Part shown: positions 41,528-48,211 of the stretch, piece by piece
Numbering within the stretch: the first letter of the stretch is position 1
Layout: the number at the start of each line of letters is the position of its first letter
Assembly (NCBI GenBank): GCA_910588695.1
Contig: CAJUOV010000009.1
Span: 18,875 to 82,874, forward strand
Direction of reading: 5' to 3'
Origin: an uncultured Christensenellaceae bacterium
GTDB lineage: Bacteria > Bacillota > Clostridia > Christensenellales > Borkfalkiaceae
DNA length: 64,000 nucleotides
Program-made: the position numbers and the translations under genes
Notes under the pieces: model-generated
Database searches by the model: none
The model's input: the letters and a program-made list of their open reading frames with translations, nothing else
What the model was told of the DNA's origin: nothing

Positions 41528-42351
41528 ACTCTCCCCTCCTTTGCGTATTCCAGATGAATAACGATCTCTTCGAGGGTCGGTTTTCTCAACTCGGCTCCCG
41601 CAGGGCTTGCGCTCCGCGGCACGAGCCACTCGAATCCTCCTTTGACGGGTTTCAATCCGAACACCGATTCTTTCGGCGGCGATTCGAAAAACGCAAGCAT
41701 ATATTTTTGTTTCAGATCGGCAAGCGGTTCGTCCGCCAACACTTTTCCGTGCGACAGAAAAACGATGTCGTCTGCAATCCGTTCGAGATCGGAGACGATA
41801 TGCGTCGAAAAGAGTACGGCGATCCCCTCTTCTTTGACGAGCGAAAGAACGGTATCGGCAAACTCTTCGCGCGAGAGCGGATCGAGCCCGCTCGTCGGTT
41901 CGTCTAAAATCAACAGCTTCGCGCCGTGCGAGAGCGCGAGAGCAAGCGCAAACTTCACCTTCATCCCCTCGGAAAGTTCGGAAACCTTTTTTTCGGGAAC
42001 AAGCGAAAATTTCCGTGCGTAGCGGTTGAATTTCTCTTCGTTCCAATCGGGATAGAACCTGCTCGTGACCCGCGCGACCGTCTTGATTTTTTTGTGGGGA
42101 TAATAGCGGAATCCGCCGCCCGCGTAACCGAAAAGGGACTTTGCCTCCGCGCACTTTGCGTCGTAAGAAAAGACCTTCGCCTCTCCCTCCGCCGCGATCA
42201 AGCCCAGAATGCCTTTGAGCGTAGTGCTCTTGCCTGCGCCGTTCGCGCCCACAAGCCCCGTCACGCGCCCCTCTTCCACCGAAAAACTTACCCCGCCGAG
42301 GGTGAACGCGGGATAGACCTTTTTTAAGTTTTTGACTTGGAGCGCAACCAT
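41521..42351 (-). CDS. ABC transporter ATP-binding protein
   Basis: A 276-residue ATPase with P-loop GANGAGKSTT (about residues 35-44), signature LSEGMKVK in place of LSGGQ, Walker B LLILDEPTSGLDP and a switch His (FSTHIVSD). The shortened signature and the C-terminal extension fit the GntR/YtrB-like group that pairs with ABC-2 permeases. It begins 1 nt after the AbrB-type gene stop. Drug or peptide export is likely, substrate unknown. Confidence 0.9.
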   Translation of the reverse strand: MVALQVKNLKKVYPAFTLGGVSFSVEEGRVTGLVGANGAGKSTTLKGILGLIAAEGEAKVFSYDAKCAEAKSLFGYAGGGFRYYPHKKIKTVARVTSRFYPDWNEEKFNRYARKFSLVPEKKVSELSEGMKVKFALALALSHGAKLLILDEPTSGLDPLSREEFADTVLSLVKEEGIAVLFSTHIVSDLERIADDIVFLSHGKVLADEPLADLKQKYMLAFFESPPKESVFGLKPVKGGFEWLVPRSASPAGAELRKPTLEEIVIHLEYAKEGRVC

Positions 42352-42352
42352 C

Positions 42353-42568
42353 TTATTCTCTCTTCATGCCGCTGACTGCGTTCCAGAACGCTTCGGCATA
42401 TGCAAACGGCTGAATCGCGATTCCCTGATTTTTGTCCGCCATCAGAAGCAGACTGTCCCCTTCCCGAATGCCAAACATCTCGCGCGCCTCTTTGGGAATC
42501 ACGATCTGCCCCTTTGCGCCGATCTTTACGGTCGCCATAAATTTTCCTTCCGGAAATTTTTCGTTCAT
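42353..42568 (-). CDS. AbrB/MazE-type DNA-binding protein
   Basis: A 71-residue swapped-hairpin DNA-binding protein: MATVKIGAKGQIVIPKEARE then MFGIREGDSLLLMADKNQG. The start at 42568 has AAGGAG 7 nt upstream; an alternative at 42538 (MATVKIG) also has a site (GGAAGGAAAA), so two products are possible. It is the first gene of an ABC transporter operon, and a dyad covers the transcription start, suggesting that it represses this operon. No toxin partner is adjacent, so an antitoxin role is unlikely. Confidence 0.85.
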   Translation of the reverse strand: MNEKFPEGKFMATVKIGAKGQIVIPKEAREMFGIREGDSLLLMADKNQGIAIQPFAYAEAFWNAVSGMKRE

Positions 42569-42584
42569 AGCCCTCTCCTTTGTT

Positions 42585-42612
42585 GGAATAGTAATATATT
42601 TCTTACTTTTCC
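42585..42612 (-). promoter_or_regulatory. Dyad operator in the AbrB-ABC operon leader
   Basis: Read on the minus strand, GGAAaAGTAA and TTACTaTTCC flank an 8-nt AT-rich centre. The dyad covers the predicted transcription start and ends next to the ribosome site, so a protein bound here should block expression. Confidence 0.6.
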
Positions 42613-42617
42613 TACTT

Positions 42618-42645
42618 ATAATATCATAAAAAAGAACCCCGTCAA
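42618..42645 (-). promoter_or_regulatory. Promoter of the AbrB-ABC operon
   Basis: TTGACG (42640-42645), 16-nt spacer, TATTAT (42618-42623). The -35 box lies inside the upstream terminator hairpin. Confidence 0.55.
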
Positions 42646-42655
42646 GGGGTTTTTC
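42631..42655 (-). terminator. Terminator of the popT-acetyltransferase operon
   Basis: Stem AACCCC / GGGGTT (42635-42651) with T-runs on both sides; the -35 box of the next operon is inside it. Confidence 0.7.
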
Positions 42656-42663
42656 AAAAAAAT

Positions 42664-43188
42664 TCAAAAATCGAGATAAAAAACGACGTCCGCCTTTCCC
42701 TCCTGTGCGGTGCCTTTATAGAGAACGTTGTCGAAGCCCCCGATCCGAAAACCCGATTTGAGATAAAAAAGACAGGCTGTCAAATTATTATCCTGCGCCT
42801 GCGTATAGATTCCGCCGTATCCCTTGGCGCGGGCGATCTCTCCCGCACGGGCGATCAAACGCTTCGCAATCCCTTTTCCGCGGAAATCGGCGTTCACTTT
42901 CAAATCGCATAGATACGCATAATCGAAAACGCCCTCTTGCAGAACCGCGAGCCCGACGCAAGAATCCCCGTTGTACACGCCGATGAAGGTGCTGTTTGCA
43001 AGCATTTCTTCGTAATCGTAATTTTCGTCTGGAAAGCGCATCTCCGACGGAACGTCAAACTTTTCGACCGTGTAATCCCATTTCCCGTCTTTAAGGCTCG
43101 GAATCATTCGCCCGATCAGCGGAAAAGGCTGATTCGGAATATTCGCGTCCGCTTTGTGCTGCCGATCTACAACGCGTATCGTTATCAT
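42664..43188 (-). CDS. Streptothricin acetyltransferase-like GNAT enzyme
   Basis: A 174-residue N-acetyltransferase. The acetyl-CoA loop is VNADFRGKGIAKRLI (about 108-122). Beyond the general GNAT fold it follows the streptothricin acetyltransferase (Sat4/SatA) order closely: PNQPFPLIGRMIPSLKDGKW near residue 18, YAYLCDLKV, TQAQDNNLTACLFYLKSGF, then IGGFDNVLYKGT and a final VVFYLDF. Sat enzymes acetylate the beta-lysine of streptothricin. Chromosomal relatives may have another natural substrate. It begins 5 nt after popT, so the pair is an operon ending at a terminator. Confidence 0.75.
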   Translation of the reverse strand: MITIRVVDRQHKADANIPNQPFPLIGRMIPSLKDGKWDYTVEKFDVPSEMRFPDENYDYEEMLANSTFIGVYNGDSCVGLAVLQEGVFDYAYLCDLKVNADFRGKGIAKRLIARAGEIARAKGYGGIYTQAQDNNLTACLFYLKSGFRIGGFDNVLYKGTAQEGKADVVFYLDF

Positions 43189-43193
43189 TTGAT

Positions 43194-44219
43194 TTATTTC
43201 CTTTTCCTACGGAAAATCATCGGATTTTCTCCGCTTTTCTTTTTGGAATACCACCAAAATCCGAACGAAAGCGCAAAGCCCAAAAACAAAAACACCGCGG
43301 CGACGATCCAATACCAAGGCGACGAATAGAGCGCGGTAAGCGACGCAGCCGTTTCAAAAGATTTCGCTTCGCGGATCGTGGAGACGTATACGGCGGGAAT
43401 GGAGCCTACGATAAATCCGAGAATGGAGAAATAGGTTCCGCGCGGACACTTTTTAAGGAGCGTTTTCATGAGCAGCGAAATGGCGAAAAAGCCCGCCGCA
43501 ATGCCCGCCGCCAGACAACCGATGACCGCAAAACAGATTCCGACCCGATCGCCGTGCAAAAGATTGACGGTGATAAGCTCGACAATCGGATTATAATACC
43601 CGAAGATCAAAAGCAACATCGAGCCTGAAATCCCCGGAACAACGAGCGCACAGGATCCCACGATTCCGATGAGAATGAGCAGAAAGTATCCTCCGACGTT
43701 CAAATTAAAGAGATCGACGTCGCCCGCAAGCGGCAGAAAGCAGAGCGCGGCAGCCGCAATAAGCGGGATCAGAAGCGCGAGAACGTTCTGCCAAGTGACT
43801 TTGGCTCCCGTCAATTTTTCGATAACCGAGGGAAGCCCGCCGAGTGCGAGACCAACAAACAACGTTACCGTGGGAATGGGATAATGATGCAGACCCCACT
43901 GAATGGGATAGATGAGCGCCGCAACCCCGATTATCATGCCGAGAAGGATGGGCAGAAGGGTGACAATGCTTTTTTTGAAATGCTTGAATATATCAGCAAC
44001 CGCGCCGACAAGACGCTCGTATACGCCGAGAATCGCGGCTACCGAACCGCCCGAAAACCCCGGAATGATAAACGCGATCCCGATTCCGATTCCCCGCAAC
44101 ACGTCGTAAAGGAACGAAAGAACCGCATTCGGTTTTTCGTTCTTTTCGGGTTGATCGGATTCGGGGGGGATCCCGTTGGATTTTTCCACTTGTCCGTTCT
44201 CTTCTTTGCGCTCGTCCAT
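43194..44219 (-). CDS. popT: DUF368 undecaprenyl-phosphate flippase (PopT-like)
   Basis: A 341-residue polytopic membrane protein of DUF368, a family shown to bring undecaprenyl phosphate back across the membrane (PopT). Two inverted-repeat motifs are visible: IPGFSGGSVAAILGVYERL (near residue 55) and VPGISGSMLLLIFGYYNP (near 200), with about eight to ten helices. A 40-residue acidic cytoplasmic N-terminus precedes the first helix. I chose ATG 44219 because the -10 box TATACT ends 7 nt before it; the longer frame begins inside the -35 box. Works in the same cycle as uppP (15192-16025). Confidence 0.85.
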   Translation of the reverse strand: MDERKEENGQVEKSNGIPPESDQPEKNEKPNAVLSFLYDVLRGIGIGIAFIIPGFSGGSVAAILGVYERLVGAVADIFKHFKKSIVTLLPILLGMIIGVAALIYPIQWGLHHYPIPTVTLFVGLALGGLPSVIEKLTGAKVTWQNVLALLIPLIAAAALCFLPLAGDVDLFNLNVGGYFLLILIGIVGSCALVVPGISGSMLLLIFGYYNPIVELITVNLLHGDRVGICFAVIGCLAAGIAAGFFAISLLMKTLLKKCPRGTYFSILGFIVGSIPAVYVSTIREAKSFETAASLTALYSSPWYWIVAAVFLFLGFALSFGFWWYSKKKSGENPMIFRRKRK

Positions 44220-44226
44220 ACAGTCT

Positions 44227-44255
44227 AGTATATCACAGAGCAACGCGAAAAACAA
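44227..44255 (-). promoter_or_regulatory. Promoter of popT, nearly leaderless
   Basis: TTGTTT (44250-44255), 17-nt spacer, TATACT (44227-44232). Seven nt separate the -10 box from the ATG. It lies at the very 3' end of sigK. Confidence 0.6.
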
Positions 44256-44256
44256 C

Positions 44257-44958
44257 TCATTCGGATAAAAAATCTTCCCGAGACAGTCCGTGTCTGAGCT
44301 TTTCGAGCGCTTTTTTCTCGATCCGCGAAACGTAGGAACGGGAAATTTTGAGTTTTGCGGCGACCTCCCGCTGCGCCATGGGCGCGCCGCCCGTCAGCGC
44401 ATAGCGCATACAGATGATAACCGTCTCGCGCTCTGAGAGCAGTTTGCCGATCGCATTCAAAAATTTTTCCTGCATGAGCGACTGTTCCACACTGCCGAAC
44501 ACCTTATCCTCTTTTTCAAACAAGAGATCCATGAGCGTGAGTTCGTTTCCGTCTTTGTCGCACCCGACGGGCTCGGAGAGGGAAAGATTTTTTTTGTGTT
44601 TTTTTCCCGCTCGGATAAGCATGAGAATCTCGTTCTCGATGCAGCGCGCGGTGTAGGTCGCAAGTCGGGTGCCGTGCCCGATCTCGTAAGTGTTGATCGC
44701 CTTGATCAGTCCGATGCTGCCCACGGAGATCATGTCGTCGTTCTCCGCCGCCCCGTTGTATTTTTTAACGATATGCGCAACCAACCGCATATTGTGTTTG
44801 ACCAACATGTCTTTGGCATGCTTATCTCCCTCCTTGGCAAGTTTTAAGTACTTCTCCTCATCCGCCGCGGAGAGCGGCTTGGGGTACGACGACCCGTCCG
44901 TAAAAGAGCCCGTGAAAAAAAACAGCCGTCCGAGTACGGCGTAGAGCATTTCGAGCAT
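44257..44958 (-). CDS. sigK: Sporulation sigma factor SigK
   Basis: A 233-residue sigma-70-family protein of the SigK type. The hydrophobic pro-like N-terminus (LGRLFFFTGSF) and SYPKPLSAADEEKYLKL are characteristic, followed by region 2 (HNMRLVAHIVKKYNGAAEND, SVGSIGLIKAINTYE, TYTARCIENEILM) and region 4 HTH (MAQREVAAKLKISRSYVSRIEKKALEKLR). It is one uninterrupted frame, so no skin element. SigK drives late mother-cell genes; its presence implies the sporulation programme is kept. GAGG precedes the ATG; a possible SigE-like -10 (CATAGGAT) lies upstream but is weak. Confidence 0.92.
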   Translation of the reverse strand: MLEMLYAVLGRLFFFTGSFTDGSSYPKPLSAADEEKYLKLAKEGDKHAKDMLVKHNMRLVAHIVKKYNGAAENDDMISVGSIGLIKAINTYEIGHGTRLATYTARCIENEILMLIRAGKKHKKNLSLSEPVGCDKDGNELTLMDLLFEKEDKVFGSVEQSLMQEKFLNAIGKLLSERETVIICMRYALTGGAPMAQREVAAKLKISRSYVSRIEKKALEKLRHGLSREDFLSE

Positions 44959-45071
44959 AGGATACCTCGCAAAAATTCCGTTTCTCTATCCTATGCTTTC
45001 GACAATTTGTCCCATACGCAAAGCATTCAAAATTCAACGAAATAACCGTGCTTTGCTCTATTAATAAATAC

Positions 45072-45102
45072 GAAGCGCCGTTTTCGTTGAACGGCGCCTC
45101 GC
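45072..45102 (-). terminator. Hairpin after the 52-residue protein gene
   Basis: Stem GGCGCCGTT / AACGGCGC with an 8-nt loop; the minus-strand flank TATTTATTAATAG is only moderately T-rich. It should separate switch A from sigK. Bases 44959-45071 hold no gene I can see. Confidence 0.6.
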
Positions 45103-45114
45103 TTTGATAGAAAT

Positions 45115-45273
45115 TTATCTTTTATTTTCCCATAACGCAAGCGTAAAGGTTTGACCGTTCGGAAACTTGATTTTCAATTCGTCTTCGTTTTTACGTACAA
45201 CGGCAATCAATATATCTTTAACGGCAATTCTAATTAACTCCAATAATTCTTGCGATTCAATTTTTTCTTCCAT
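45115..45273 (-). CDS. Switch A: 52-residue protein
   Basis: A short leftward gene with GAGG 7 nt before ATG 45273. The product (MEEKIESQELLELIRIAVKD at the start) is an amphipathic helix followed by two predicted strands (KIKFPNGQTFTLAL) and a basic end. I recognise no family. Its promoter and operators are shared with the divergent XRE gene and have the same geometry as switches B and C, which is the main reason to call it real. It is the only leftward partner without cysteines. Confidence 0.6.
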   Translation of the reverse strand: MEEKIESQELLELIRIAVKDILIAVVRKNEDELKIKFPNGQTFTLALWENKR

Positions 45274-45296
45274 CTTTATTCCTCTTTTCTTTTGTT

Positions 45297-45372
45297 TGAC
45301 ATTTAGTAAATGTCATGTTCGATATTTTACCATATTATAATGGCTTTGTCAATTACTAAATGTCAATAATAC
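45297..45372. promoter_or_regulatory. Switch A operator/promoter region
   Basis: Outer operators TGACATTTAGTAAATGTCA (45297-45315) and TGTCAATTACTAAATGTCA (45347-45365), centres 50 bp apart. Between them a weaker dyad, CCATATTATAATGG (45330-45343), is centred about 20 bp from the right operator. Leftward promoter: TTGACA (45347-45352), 17-nt spacer, TAAAAT (45324-45329), with the middle dyad in the spacer and the left operator in the leader. The rightward -10 is poor (TAATAC or TACAGT, 45367-45375). Confidence 0.7.
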
Positions 45373-45378
45373 AGTATT

Positions 45379-45621
45379 ATGTTTAAGAATAAAAACGGAA
45401 ACGACAAAAATAATCTATGCGGAGAAAAGGTACGCGCGCTCAGAACCGCCGCGGGTAAATCGCAGAGAATGCTTGCGGAATCATTGCAACTGATCGGGAT
45501 AGACGTTGACAAGAACGCGATACAAAGGATTGAATGCGGAAAACGATTCGTTACGGACATCGAGTTAAAAGCATTATCGAAAGTATTAAACGTTACGTTG
45601 AACGAATTGCTCGGAGAGTAA
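45379..45621 (+). CDS. Switch A: XRE-family repressor
   Basis: An 80-residue helix-turn-helix protein of the Cro/CI (XRE) type: LCGEKVRALRTAAGKSQRML, a loop, then KNAIQRIECGKRFVTDIELK and a final helix ALSKVLNVTLNELLG. A roughly 6-residue insertion lies between the two HTH helices (LQLIGIDVDK). No effector domain is attached, as in switches B and C. It diverges from the 52-residue gene across shared operators and ends at a strong bidirectional terminator. Start ATG 45379 has no Shine-Dalgarno. DNA binding is near certain; the regulated process is unknown. Confidence 0.8.
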   Translation: MFKNKNGNDKNNLCGEKVRALRTAAGKSQRMLAESLQLIGIDVDKNAIQRIECGKRFVTDIELKALSKVLNVTLNELLGE

Positions 45622-45655
45622 AAAACGGCTTCTTTTAAGAAGCCGTTTTTTTATT
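45620..45655. terminator. Bidirectional terminator, switch A / aspS
   Basis: Stem AAAAACGGCTTCTT / AAGAAGCCGTTTTT between convergent genes, with T-runs on both sides. Confidence 0.85.
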
Positions 45656-47405
45656 TCTTTTCTGGTATCACGGAGCGGATATTCGCTTCGACAAGCTGTT
45701 TTTCCTCGACGGGCGAGGGCGCGTTCATGAGAAGGTCGCGCGCCTTTGCGTTCATGGGGAAGGGAATCACCTCGCGGATATTCGCCGTCTCGCAGATAAG
45801 CATGACCATGCGATCCACTCCGGGGGCGACGCCCGCGTGCGGCGGCGCGCCGAACTCGAACGCCTGATAGAGCGCGGGGAACTTTTTCACGACGTCCTCT
45901 TTGCCCATGCCGACGAGCGAAAAGGCTTTGAGCATGATCTCGGGATCGTGGTTTCTGACCGCGCCCGAAGAAAGTTCGATCCCGTTGCACACAATGTCGT
46001 ACTGATAGGCGAGAATTTCAAGCGGATCTTTTTTGAACGCGTCCATTCCACCCTGCGGCATTGAAAAAGGGTTGTGACAAAATTCGAGCTGTCCGCTCTC
46101 CTCCCCGATCTCGTACATGGGAAAGTCCACGATCCAGCAGAAACGGAACGCATCTTTTTCCAAAAGGTCGAGCCCCGTGCCGAGCATGGTGCGCAGGATT
46201 CCCGCGCGCTTCTGCGCAAGCGACAGCTTTTCTTCGGCAAGTAGCGCAACGAAAGAATTTGCTTTGAGACCGAGCCGCGCTTTCGCCGCCTCTAAGTTCT
46301 CCGTCAAAAATTTGGAAATACCGCCGACGGGCTGCGCGTTCTCGTCGAGGCGGAACCAGAACATTGCGCCCCCCTCCGTCTTGATCTTGAACTCCTCCGC
46401 CGTCTTGTCGATCCACTTTCTCGCGCCCGTGAAATCGTGCACGGCGATCGCCTTGACATTCTTGCCCTGAAACGCCGTAAACTCGCTCTTTTCAAAGAGA
46501 TCGGTCACGTCTTTGACGACGAGCGGATTTCTTAAATCGGGCTTGTCGGTTCCGTAAGTTTCGAGCGCGTCGCGGTAAGCGATACGGCGGAACGGCGGCT
46601 TGTCCGCATCCTTACCCGAAAACTTGGCGAACACGGGCGGAAGCACGCTCTCCAAAACCTCGAACACGTCCTCCTGCGTGGCGTAGGCAAGTTCGATGTC
46701 GAGCTGATAGAACTCGCCGGGGGAACGATCCGCCCGCGCGTCCTCGTCGCGGAAACAGGGCGCGATCTGAAAATATTTATCGAAGCCCGAACACATCAAA
46801 AGCTGTTTGTACTGCTGGGGCGCTTGCGGAAGCGCGTAAAATTCCCCCGCATAGAGGCGGCTGGGCACGATGTAGTCGCGCGCGCCCTCGGGAGACGAAC
46901 TCGTTAAAATGGGCGTCGTGATTTCGAAAAAGCCCTTTTCCGTCATGAGCTTTCTCAGCTCGGCGACGATTTTGGAACGCAGTATGATCTTATCTCGCAC
47001 CTCGCTGTTTCTCAGATCGAGAAAGCGGTAACGAAGGCGAATATCCTCGCCCGCGTCGAGCGAGCGGTTGACTTCGAAAGGAAGCGCCTGCACCGAACGT
47101 CTGCCCAGAACTTCTATTTTTTCGGGAACGATCTCGACGAGCCCCGTCGGAAGTTTCTCGTTGGGGGCGGAACGGAGCGCGACCGTACCCTCCACGCTCA
47201 CCGTCGATTCGGTGGGAATTTCGCGGAGCTGCGAGAGACAGGGTTCCTCGGTCGCTACGATCTGCGTCGTGCCGTAAAAGTCGCGCAAGACGGCAAAGAG
47301 CAAGCCGCCCTTATCGCGTTTCGAATCGAGCCAGCCCGAAAGTTTCACCTTTTTGCCCGCGTCCTCTTTTCTGAGTTCCCCGCAGGTGTGCGTTCTGTAA
47401 AACAT
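45651..47405 (-). CDS. aspS: Aspartate--tRNA ligase
   Basis: A 584-residue class II synthetase of the bacterial AspRS type. The N-terminal OB-fold anticodon domain (GWLDSKRDKGGLLFAVLRD) is followed by motif 1, motif 2 (FRDEDARADRSPGEFYQLDIE) and, after a GAD insertion domain (about 290-420), motif 3 (PPHAGVAPGVDRMVM). It runs as a single gene with its own promoter and shares a bidirectional terminator with the switch A repressor. Whether it is discriminating or also charges tRNA-Asn cannot be told here. The upstream Cys-rich gene of switch B ends 75 nt before and has no visible terminator, so some readthrough is possible. Confidence 0.96.
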   Translation of the reverse strand: MFYRTHTCGELRKEDAGKKVKLSGWLDSKRDKGGLLFAVLRDFYGTTQIVATEEPCLSQLREIPTESTVSVEGTVALRSAPNEKLPTGLVEIVPEKIEVLGRRSVQALPFEVNRSLDAGEDIRLRYRFLDLRNSEVRDKIILRSKIVAELRKLMTEKGFFEITTPILTSSSPEGARDYIVPSRLYAGEFYALPQAPQQYKQLLMCSGFDKYFQIAPCFRDEDARADRSPGEFYQLDIELAYATQEDVFEVLESVLPPVFAKFSGKDADKPPFRRIAYRDALETYGTDKPDLRNPLVVKDVTDLFEKSEFTAFQGKNVKAIAVHDFTGARKWIDKTAEEFKIKTEGGAMFWFRLDENAQPVGGISKFLTENLEAAKARLGLKANSFVALLAEEKLSLAQKRAGILRTMLGTGLDLLEKDAFRFCWIVDFPMYEIGEESGQLEFCHNPFSMPQGGMDAFKKDPLEILAYQYDIVCNGIELSSGAVRNHDPEIMLKAFSLVGMGKEDVVKKFPALYQAFEFGAPPHAGVAPGVDRMVMLICETANIREVIPFPMNAKARDLLMNAPSPVEEKQLVEANIRSVIPEKK

Positions 47406-47434
47406 GGTTTTATCCTCTGAAAACGTTTTCTACT

Positions 47435-47463
47435 ATTTTAGCTTTTTATAAAAACGATGTCAA
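47435..47463 (-). promoter_or_regulatory. Promoter of aspS
   Basis: TTGACA (47458-47463), 17-nt spacer, TAAAAT (47435-47440), then a leader of about 25 nt with AGAGG. No T-box. Confidence 0.75.
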
Positions 47464-47479
47464 GTATTTGCGAAAGCGC

Positions 47480-47755
47480 TTACAATTCTTTGGCGATCAA
47501 AAACAGCAGAAAATCGTAGAGCTTCCGTGAAATATCCTGCAACGCGTATTCCGTTAAATAATTCCGCTTTTCAAGCAATTCGCCGTTCGAGACCCAATTA
47601 CCGCAACCGCGCTGTTCCATTTCGTTAAAACCTTTATGAACTTTTTTCAGTTTACACTGACCGCATTTGACGGGACGGAAATGCGTTCCGCCGACGAATG
47701 CGTAATATTGTAAAAAATGCCCGCAGTTTCCGCATGATTGTTTTGCGTTATCCAT
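47480..47755 (-). CDS. Switch B: Cys-rich small protein
   Basis: A 91-residue protein. The N-terminal half carries SCGNCGHFLQYY, KCGQCKLKK and QRGCGNWV, five Cys in two CxxC pairs plus one, suggesting a zinc ribbon. The C-terminal half (YLTEYALQDISRKLYDFLLF) is helical. It is clearly a paralogue of the switch C product (CxxCxF...YY...F...C..C...C..W/F). GGGAG precedes the ATG. Its strong leftward promoter has operators in the leader, spacer and upstream of -35, so it should be off unless the divergent XRE repressor is released. Function unknown. Confidence 0.7.
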   Translation of the reverse strand: MDNAKQSCGNCGHFLQYYAFVGGTHFRPVKCGQCKLKKVHKGFNEMEQRGCGNWVSNGELLEKRNYLTEYALQDISRKLYDFLLFLIAKEL

Positions 47756-47785
47756 TGTGTTTCTCCCGTATTTCTGTAAATTATC

Positions 47786-47863
47786 AAGTCTTTTGACTTA
47801 TAATTAAATAATAGTAAGTTATTTGACTTATGTCAAGTCTTTTGACCTAAAATGTTGTATAAT
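47786..47863. promoter_or_regulatory. Switch B operator/promoter region
   Basis: Three operators of the form AAGTY-N4-GACYT: AAGTCTTTTGACTT (47786-47799), AAGTTATTTGACTT (47816-47829) and AAGTCTTTTGACCT (47835-47848), centres 30 and 19 bp apart. Leftward promoter: TTGACA (47831-47836), 17-nt spacer containing the middle operator, TATTAT (47808-47813). Rightward -10 TATAAT (47858-47863) lies 16 bp from the right operator and has no -35 box, as if it needs activation. Confidence 0.8.
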
Positions 47864-47869
47864 ATTTTT

Positions 47870-48067
47870 ATGAAATTTCAAGAAGTTATAGAAAAAATTA
47901 TGATGGACAAAAATTTGTCTCAAAAAGGTTTAGCAGACGCATTGGGTGTCCATCAAACAACCGTCGGACAATGGCTTTGCGGAAAGAAAAAACCGAGTTA
48001 CGACAATATACTTCTCATTTATGAAAAATTCGGAATCGAGCCAAACGCATTATTTGACTTAAAATAA
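47870..48067 (+). CDS. Switch B: XRE-family repressor
   Basis: A 65-residue Cro/CI-type HTH protein with no other domain: IEKIMMDKNLSQKGLADALG, then VHQTTVGQWLCGKKKPSYDN and a final helix (LLIYEKFGIEPNALFDL). ATG 47870 is 6 nt after the TATAAT box, so its mRNA should be leaderless; an in-frame ATG at 47852 lies upstream of the -10 box and cannot be used from this promoter. It is followed by a terminator. Predicted to repress the divergent Cys-rich gene and possibly activate itself. Confidence 0.85.
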   Translation: MKFQEVIEKIMMDKNLSQKGLADALGVHQTTVGQWLCGKKKPSYDNILLIYEKFGIEPNALFDLK

Positions 48068-48071
48068 ATCG

Positions 48072-48103
48072 CCACTCGCATAGCGAGTGGTTTAATTTTT
48101 TAT
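48072..48103 (+). terminator. Terminator of the switch B repressor
   Basis: Stem CCACTCGC / GCGAGTGG with an ATA loop, followed by TTTAATTTTTT. Confidence 0.85.
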
Positions 48104-48109
48104 TATACC

Positions 48110-48187
48110 GCCCGCCACGCAAAGCACGGCGGGCAACTTATAATACCTTCCCCTATCTCAAAAGGGGAAGGCATTGGGGAAGGCATT
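48110..48187. repeat. Nested hairpins and a 12-bp tandem repeat
   Basis: A GCCCGCC / GGCGGGC hairpin (48110-48134) is followed by a CCTTCCCC / GGGGAAGG hairpin (48146-48171) and a tandem copy of GGGGAAGGCATT (48164-48175 and 48176-48187). It lies between convergent genes. Likely an interspersed repeat or a relic of a small mobile element; it may also help end the helicase transcript. Confidence 0.55.
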
Positions 48188-48211
48188 ATAAAGAAAAACC
48201 GACTTGGCATT

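Noticed and set aside
40871..42154. 427-codon reading of the ABC permease
   Set aside because: Its first 209 codons run through the ATPase gene in another frame and are Arg-rich; the permease starts at 41527 with AAAGGAGG.
42353..42568. MazE antitoxin
   Set aside because: No toxin gene adjacent; the next genes are an ABC transporter, so a local regulator is more likely.
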